In this document: one piece after another, positions 57,773 to 64,000 of the stretch
How positions within the stretch are numbered: the stretch's first letter is position 1
Layout of the letters: each line of letters begins with the position of its first letter
Notes under the pieces: generated by a model
Told to the model about the DNA's origin: nothing
The model's database searches: none
Seen by the model: only the letters and a program-made list of their open reading frames with translations
Made by a program: the position numbers and the translations under genes
Source of the DNA: Moniliella sp. 'wahieum'
Taxonomy: Eukaryota; Basidiomycota; Moniliellomycetes; Moniliellales; Moniliellaceae
NCBI GenBank assembly: GCA_003971905.1
Contig: RSEE01000126.1
Location: 103,501 to 167,500 of the forward strand
Length of the DNA stretch: 64,000 nt
Direction of reading: 5' to 3'

Positions 57773-60566
57773 ATGTCGTTCGAGCGTCTGCCCGCCGAGC
57801 TCGTCTGGCACGTCGCCGAGATCGCGTTGGAGCCGCGCGACGTGGTGCGTCTGGCGGCGACATGCACGGGTATGTACCAGCTCTTCTGCGCCTCCTCGTG
57901 CGCTGCGCCCCCGACTGACTCTGGCTCGGGCTCTGCTCTGCTCTTCCCCTGCCCCTGCGCTCCGCTTCGGCCGCTTGCCTCCGCCCTATCCGCCCAGGAC
58001 TGCATGCGTTTCTGCACGACAATCTGCTTTGGCAGCGCATCGCCTGCCGCGTGCTGCAGCTGCCCTCGTCCCCGCCCCCCTCGCTCCAGGACGCGGCCGA
58101 CATCTGCCGGCTGGACATGGTGCCGCGCACCTGGAAGGCGTTGGTCATTGCCAACGAACTCCTCCACGCCCCCTTCGGATGGAGCGTCTCCGGCACCCCG
58201 CTCCCTCCTTCCTCGCGTCCGACCAACTCCTTTGCCCCGCACCCGCCCGTCAACCCCGTTATGGACGCCAGGCCTGTTGACGGTGCCGATCCCACCTTTG
58301 AGCACCTCCATATCCCCGTCGCACCGCACAACAAGTATGGCGGGCTGAGCTTTCGCAATTCGCTCCTCTTTTTCGACAACCCCAGGAATCGGATGATGTT
58401 TTGGAACGTGTTTCTCGACGTCGAGTATTATTCCTTTGCCGCACCTCCAGGTTGGGTTTTTTGGGGGGTGATGTGGTCTACAAGGGACCATTGCTGAGTC
58501 TTTGGCGTCGGGGTATGTAGTTGTGGCCGCTCTTCTTCTTCTTCATCTTCTTGCGTTCCTACCCCCCCCCCTCCCCCCTCTTTCCTGCTTCCATGCCTGA
58601 CCTTTGTCGACAGACGACCCTGGGGACCATACCCGCCTCTCTGTTATCGTTCACCGTGGTGGTTGGCGCGTGCAATTCTACGACTACGACCCGGATATCA
58701 TGGACGAAGATGAAGAGACTCCGGTCCTCTTGACCACCATCTTGGATATTCCAGGGGGGATCCCGGATTTGGAGTACTTGGGCATGCGATTTGCCCTGGT
58801 CGGGAATGACTGCTTCGTAGCGTGGTACGTCTTGGGCTCGCATGCGTGGTGATGGGGACGATGGGGACGATGGTGGTGGTCCCCTTTTGGTCTCATTTCT
58901 TGGTGGTGCTAACTCGTCTGTCTTTGGTTGCGCACTCTGCCTCCCTCCCACCCCCCCCCTCCTCCAAGTGGTCCCGCTGGGGATGACCCCATCTGCCCGG
59001 CAAACAAATCGTTTCCATGTTCAATCTATCCACGGGCGAGGCCATCGACTCACTTGCCCCCTTTGGTCTTTCGCCCAGCGTACTCTTCCCCTACTACGGC
59101 CGAGACAGCGAAGGAGGCGATCCTACGATTAAGTGGGCCGACCGGTCCGACTTACCCGACTTTGTTGCGCACGATGTCGAGTCGGGCAATCTCGTGTTCT
59201 CGCTCAAAACATTGCTCGTCGATCCGTCCCAGTATCATCTCGATTCCCAGCGCAGCCGCATGCTCAGTTGGCAACCCGCGGTGGATCTGAGCCAGCCACC
59301 CCATCCGAGAAGGGCAATGGAGGTACGTATTTTGTGTGTTGTGTTTTGTGTTTTGTGTTTTGGGTTACGTTGGCCTGGCCCGGAGAACCTAGTGCGCGGC
59401 CGGCTGGTGAAGCGGGACAAGTGGCTAACCCTCCTCCTCTTTTGTTTGTTTGTGTCTTGCTTGTGCTTGCTAGGGAAAGAATCGTGCGTTCAACGGCGCA
59501 GCGAAAAAGCCGGGTTTCCGCGGCTTTAACGAAGGGATAATTGTGTATGCGCTCGAAGTCGACCCCAAATCGGAGACACTCGTTGTGTGCTTTTCTTGTG
59601 AATCCCTGTTGGAGGATGAAGACGCCGAGGATGATGAGTTGATCAAACAGAGCGAATTCCGTTACATTACCTGCAAAGTCTACGTTGGTGTCCTCAAGGG
59701 GTACAAGCATGCCTTTACCGGCCGTGTTTACCGCCACCCGCCTGGTTCGCCATCCTCGATTGCCGTACACCCAGGACCTTGGGGCGCCCCTTTCAACCCT
59801 CGTGGTACCTGCAGCGCTCGTGGATGCAAGATGGCCGCGCCATGATTCCCAGCATGCTGAATTTCCATGCTTACCGCTTCCCTGCTTCCCCGCCCTCGCC
59901 CGACAGCCCCGCTTTGGCGCCCTCCCGGGGCGTAGGTCCCTTTGCCTTTGCTCCACTTGAGAATGTGAGTGCGTTGGCCCCCAACATCATGGGGGTATTG
60001 TTGATCAATGTGCTGGATTGGACCCATGCGCGGCAGCCCGACGAAATCACCTGCACCACATTACCCGTTCGTCCGTTTCAGGTGTTGCCCAATGGAGATG
60101 CGCGTGTGATCGAACGGTGGGTTGGACCGCATGAGTATGCCTTTTCGTACCTGCATGACATGGAACAGATCCATTGGACCACTGCGCCTTGACCCCGACG
60201 GGCGTGCTGGTTCAGTTATTTAGCATGAAACATGTCGTCCGACGCTTCGCCGAGGCCAAGACAGAAGAGTATGAATGGTCCCTCAGCGAAACCGACGTTG
60301 GTCCGTACGCCAAGGAATCGAAGGTTAGCAAAACACTCAAAAACCAATACAGGGAGGCTTGGTCCCTGTATAACACGTTGGCACGCATTGGCGATGTTGG
60401 CTACGCGTTCTACTGGGACTGGGGCTCCGCCGCCCACCGCTACTGTCACGGGCGGGCGCCGCCAGGGCCCGCCCTGGGGTTTTTGGGGTACAATCCCTTA
60501 GGCGACGGTAGGTCGACTCACGGTAGTTTCGGGCTTAGGCTGGTTGGTATGTCCGAGCGGAGCTAG
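57773..60566 (+). CDS. F-box protein, five exons
   Basis: The N-terminus MSFERLPAELVWHVAEIALE, PRDVVRLAATCTGLHAFLHD, NLLWQRI is a textbook F-box, the Skp1-binding module of SCF ubiquitin ligases. The remaining 680 or so residues are a conserved-looking but unrecognised substrate-side region with no visible WD40 or LRR repeats: RPVDGADPTFEHLHIP, LSVIVHRGGWRVQFYDYDPD, FNLSTGEAIDSLAPFG, FRGFNEGIIVYALEVDPKSE, WVGPHEYAFSYLHDMEQ. Introns: 57870-57997 (GTATGT), 58451-58613 (GTTGGG, weak), 58825-58968 (GTACGT) and 59323-59473 (GTACGT). Frame changes lie near 59008 (one T), 59790 and 60180. After the last one the frame continues LVQLFSMKHVVRRFAEAKTE to a stop at 60566, though the last 30 residues look unconserved. 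It is the most intron-rich gene in the window. Confidence 0.75.
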
Positions 60567-61945
60567 GGACGAGGAGAGCCTTTGGTGGGGCGGCTGCACG
60601 TGTGGCAAGGCTGCGTCTGCACCGGCTTGGGCTGTAGTAACGTGTCTGAAGCCTCCGGGACTTAGGGACGGGAGGAGGCAGCGGCGGACAAACACTGCCT
60701 TACTGGGACTGGGAATCGCCGCGACCGAAGGAGGGCTCGCGCGATTGGACTGACGAAGGCTGGAGGACGAGGTCGGAGGAGTGTCGGACGCTAACAAGAG
60801 GAGCTGCCTGTACTGGATCAATTGGCTGGAAACGGGCAGGAGCCGGACAGGATAGGCGGGAAAGGGACGAAGGTGGAGACGAGAGATGACGAGAATGGAA
60901 GGTGGGGAAAAGATCCCCATCAACCAGGGGTACAGGCAGGATCAAAAGGGAAACGGATACAAGAGGGGGTGTAGAAGGAAGACATGTCAAAGCGGGGTTG
61001 GTCGCCACAGGCGCGCGAGAAAGGAAACGGAAACGGGACGGGACGGCAGATGCCGCCACGGCACTGGAAGCTCGGTGGCCTTATTTAGGCCGGCCGACTT
61101 GGACTTGGGCGGGGGGCGACTATTGTCGCACGGAGCATGACCCTTCGGGCCACGGTACTTTATTAGCCAACCATCATCACACTTGGTTGGCCTGCGGTGC
61201 ACGCTCTACTGGACATGTGCGGAGCAGGCGGGCCTTAGCTTGGTCGGATCATCTCATGTCCGCCGCAGCCCGTGACAGGCGGTGGGGCAGGGTCTCTTGG
61301 TAAACAATGGAGCTCTGGACGCAGACTGTGTGGACTGATACATTGCTGGAGTGGAGAAGGATGCAGAAAGAATGACGGCACTGATGATTCCCACGTGAGC
61401 CTCTTCTCTTCTATTGCGGTATATATACTGGGTGATGCAGTGGTGTTGACCGTCGCAGATCCGATGGGATGCGGTGCGGTCACAGTTCTAGGGTGGCGGA
61501 TGGTTAGTGGTAGAGTATATATGGGGCATGCATTGGTCTGTGGAAGATGAGGAGAGCTGTCCCGCGCGGGGGCTACAGGGGGAATCGAACACTACTCCGG
61601 CGCGTGGCCGAAGACATTCTGCCCAGGTGCCTGCCTGTGAACAGTACATTTTCACACAGTCAGCATCTGCAGGGGTCAGTATACGTACAAGTCGGAAGAA
61701 GGTCAGTATATCCACAATTCGGAACCTTACAGGGGATCGGTACCAAAGACGCAACAGGGAAAGGGGGAGGGGACATCACACAGCAAATTCGCTTCCTATT
61801 CCAATCTTTTTTCTTTGCCAATTTGTGGTATGGTTCTGTAGGTTGGCTTTCGGAGGTGCAATGCCCCCCTCTCCCGAAGAGAGGGGGGAATCAGAGGAGC
61901 CGGATATCCTACTTCTCAATCAAAAAACCGCGAGGGACCTCTACC
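60567..61945. other. Sequence between the F-box gene and the 25S rRNA junction
   Basis: About 1.4 kb with no gene on either strand. Two TATA-like elements (about 61420-61430 and 61514-61521) and a CAGTATA duplication at about 61676-61715 are the only visible features. It is unlike rRNA and contains no continuation of the 25S sequence. Confidence 0.5.
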
Positions 61946-61996
61946 AGATAGGGACAGTGGAGTCTCGTTAATCCATTCATGCGCGTCACGAATTAA

Positions 61997-62046
<50 letters not shown>

Positions 62047-62071
62047 ACCCGCGCTTGGTAATCTCTTCACT

Positions 62072-62105
<34 letters not shown>

Positions 62106-64000
62106 CGTCAACACCACGTTATGGCCATCGCAATGCTATGTTTTAATTAGACAGTCAGATTCCCCGCGTCCGTACCAGTTCCAAGTCGCTTGTTCAGCGC
62201 ACCTTTCGGACCGCGCCGCAGCGCCCGCCCAGCCGCCAGGAGCTTGCGCCCCCGGCAGCCCAGGCCGCCCACCCGCACGCCCCGGCCAGCACCCAAGCCT
62301 TGGAGCCAATCCTTCTCCCAAAGTTACGGATCAAATTTGCCGACTTCCCTTACCTACGTTCTCGTTTCAACTAGAGGCTCTTCACCTTGGAACCTGCTGC
62401 GGTGATCAGTACGACCGGGCGAGAGACTAGACACGCACCAGGATTTTCACGGGCCGTCGAGCACACACCAGATGCCAGCGTACGCCAGCACTCTTCCCAC
62501 GCCCTGCACCGTCTCTCCGGATAACCCGATTCCACGGCGCATTCTCAGCATGGTTAAGCAGAAAAGAAAACTCTTCCTGGGGTACTCGCCAGCGTCTCCT
62601 GGCTTGCTTGCGTTACCGCTCCATACATCCTCATCCCGGCGACGGAATCTTAACCGTCTTCCCTTTCCCGAACCACACCCCCAAAAGGGTGCTATGGATC
62701 AGCATCAGCCTATCGGTTAGGATCGGCTCACCCATGTCCAACTGCTGTTACCATGGAACCTTTCTCCACTTCAGTCTTCAGGTTACTCGCTTGAATATTT
62801 GCTACTGCCACCAAGATCTGCACCAGGGGCCGTTCCACGCAGGCTCACGCCCAACGCTTCGGCACAAAACCCCCGCGCCTGCCTACTCTTTCGCACAACT
62901 CTGGCACGAAAGGTGTGGTATGGGAGACACGCTTCAGCGCCATCCATTTTCAGGGCTAGTACATTCGGTTGGTGAGTTGTTACACACTCCTTAGCGGATT
63001 CCGACTTCCATGGCCACCGTCCAACTGTCTAGATGTACCAACACCTTTGTGGTGTCTCATGAGCGTGTACTCTGGCTCCTTAACCACACGATCGGTTCAT
63101 CCCGCATCGCCAGTTCTGCTTACCAAAAATGGCCCACTAGAAACTCACATTCAACGCACAAGCTCAACCAAGCAGCAAGTGCTTCTTACGCATTTAAAGT
63201 TTGAGAATAGGTAAGAACATTTCGTCCCCAAGGCCTCTAATCATTCGCTTTACCTCATAAAATTGTTCTCACACGAGCTTCTGCTATCCTAGGGAAACTT
63301 CGCAGGAACCAGCTACTAGATGGTTCGATTAGTCTTTCGCCCCTTTGCCCAGCTCAAACGATCGATTTGCACGTCAGAACCGCGACGGACCTCCACCAGG
63401 GTTTCCCCTGGCTTCATCCTAGCCAGGCAAAGTTCACCATCTTTCGGGTCCCAACAGGTATGCTCTTGCTCAGACCCATCTTGTGCGCACACGCAGGGCC
63501 GGCCGTACTGCACCCGAGGGTTCGTACCCACATCACTTTCATTTCGCACGCCGGGTTTGCCACCCACATACTCGCATACATGTTAGACTCCTTGGTCCGT
63601 GTTTCAAGACGGGCCGCTGAAAGCCATTAGCCCATGTCCCCAACGCAGTCCGCGGTCGCACGCGGGCATCACAGCGCGGCTATAACACTCCCCCCAAGGG
63701 AAAGCCACCTTCCGCGCCGCCTTCTCCCCACACGCAACCGACATGGGCCCCACGGCCGCCACAGTACACCCCCCGAGAGGGGCAGACGAGGCGCCGCTCC
63801 GGCACTGACTTCCAACGCTTCCCTTTTGGCAATTTCACGTACTCTTTACTCTCTTTCCAAAGTGCTTTTCATCTTTCCCTCACGTACTTGTTCGCTATCG
63901 GTCTCTCCCCATATTTAGCCTTGGATGGCCTTTACCACCCCTCTTTGCGCTGCATTCCCAAACACGCGACTCGTCGAGCGCACCCCACAACACGGCACCA
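61946..64000 (-). rRNA. 25S (28S) large-subunit rRNA, partial
   Basis: The reverse complement is fungal nuclear LSU rRNA. At the right edge it begins just before GGGAATGCAGC, in domain D1, and runs colinearly through the D1/D2 region, GCTAAATATGGGGAGAGACC, ACGGTGGCCATGGAAGTCGG, TTTTCTTTTCTGCTTAACC, CTGACTGTCTAATTAAAACA and CTCTTAAGGTAGCCAAATGC to CACTGTCCCTATCT, where similarity ends at 61946. The 5' part (with 5.8S and 18S) lies beyond the window; the whole 3' third is absent. The copy shows single-base losses in normally invariant stretches, for example AAGTACGTGAGGG for AAGTACCGTGAGGG and GGGTAACGG for GGGTAAACGG. No group I intron is seen at the TTAAGGTAGC sites. Confidence 0.95.

Noticed and set aside
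61565-61640. Possible minus-strand tRNA (contains GTTCGATTCCCC)
   Set aside because: The T-loop-like core has no pairing T-stem, and no acceptor stem or anticodon arm can be drawn around it.
60567-61945. R1-type non-LTR retrotransposon body next to the rRNA junction
   Set aside because: No endonuclease or reverse-transcriptase frame is present on the expected strand, and the longest frames are about 120 codons of low-complexity sequence.
61946-62060. Group I intron at the LSU rRNA hot spots
   Set aside because: The usual insertion point around TTAAGGTAGCCAAATGC is uninterrupted. At the 61946 break the downstream exon never resumes and no P1 helix with a sensible loop can be formed.

Overview
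The window is nuclear DNA of a fungus, most likely a basidiomycete. It carries split protein genes with short spliceosomal introns (mostly 50-210 nt), a GPI-anchored glycoprotein of the basidiomycete 'macrofage activating glycoprotein' type, a muniscin, a fungal NAD-glutamate dehydrogenase, siderophore transporters, and at the right end a large piece of nuclear 25S rRNA on the minus strand. High GC, few introns per gene and disordered Pro/Ala/Ser-rich arms would suit Ustilaginomycotina or a related yeast-like lineage; I cannot fix the genus.

One feature colours every gene call. Almost all conserved genes, including essential ones (URA5, NAD-GDH, mitochondrial EF-Ts) and the rRNA, are interrupted by single-base frame changes. 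Where the conserved protein shows what is missing, it is usually one base from a short homopolymer (GGG, CCC, TTT, AAA). This looks like an unpolished long-read consensus rather than pseudogenes, so CDS spans below run from inferred start to inferred stop across these breaks.

Layout. 0-8 kb: an endosulfine/Igo1-type gene (-) divergent from a HAD phosphatase of the Pyp1 type (+), then a conserved unknown with a PPSY motif, a poly-Ser tract and a Lys-rich tail. 8-17 kb: NAD-GDH (-), orotate phosphoribosyltransferase (+), mitochondrial EF-Ts (-) and a low-molecular-weight tyrosine phosphatase (+). 18-28 kb: a PRXL2/AAED1-type thioredoxin-fold protein, a 5.2 kb gene-poor stretch, and a purine (xanthine/uric acid) permease. 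29-38 kb: the GPI-anchored glycoprotein, an Rsc7/Swp82 chromatin-remodelling subunit, a dual-specificity phosphatase and a CENP-B-type helix-turn-helix protein. 41-52 kb: a Syp1/FCHO endocytic adaptor, then two siderophore-iron transporters flanking a Pfa3-type palmitoyltransferase; both transporter promoters carry the GATA-type iron-repressor motif ATCTGATA(A). 52-62 kb: another long gene-poor stretch, a NIS1-like secreted protein, a five-exon F-box protein, then the 25S rRNA, which ends abruptly inside a highly conserved block.

The long intergenic regions are not featureless. They are mosaics of short, palindrome-containing motifs (AAGCTTGAAG, AGTACTGAGTACTCAG, TTACTAGT, ATCGATAATCG, CTGAGCGCCTGAGC, GGATGGATGG) recurring at many separate places. 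Of 15 well-defined introns, 11 have the 5' splice site GTACGT. No tRNA gene, CRISPR array or recognisable transposase or reverse transcriptase was seen.
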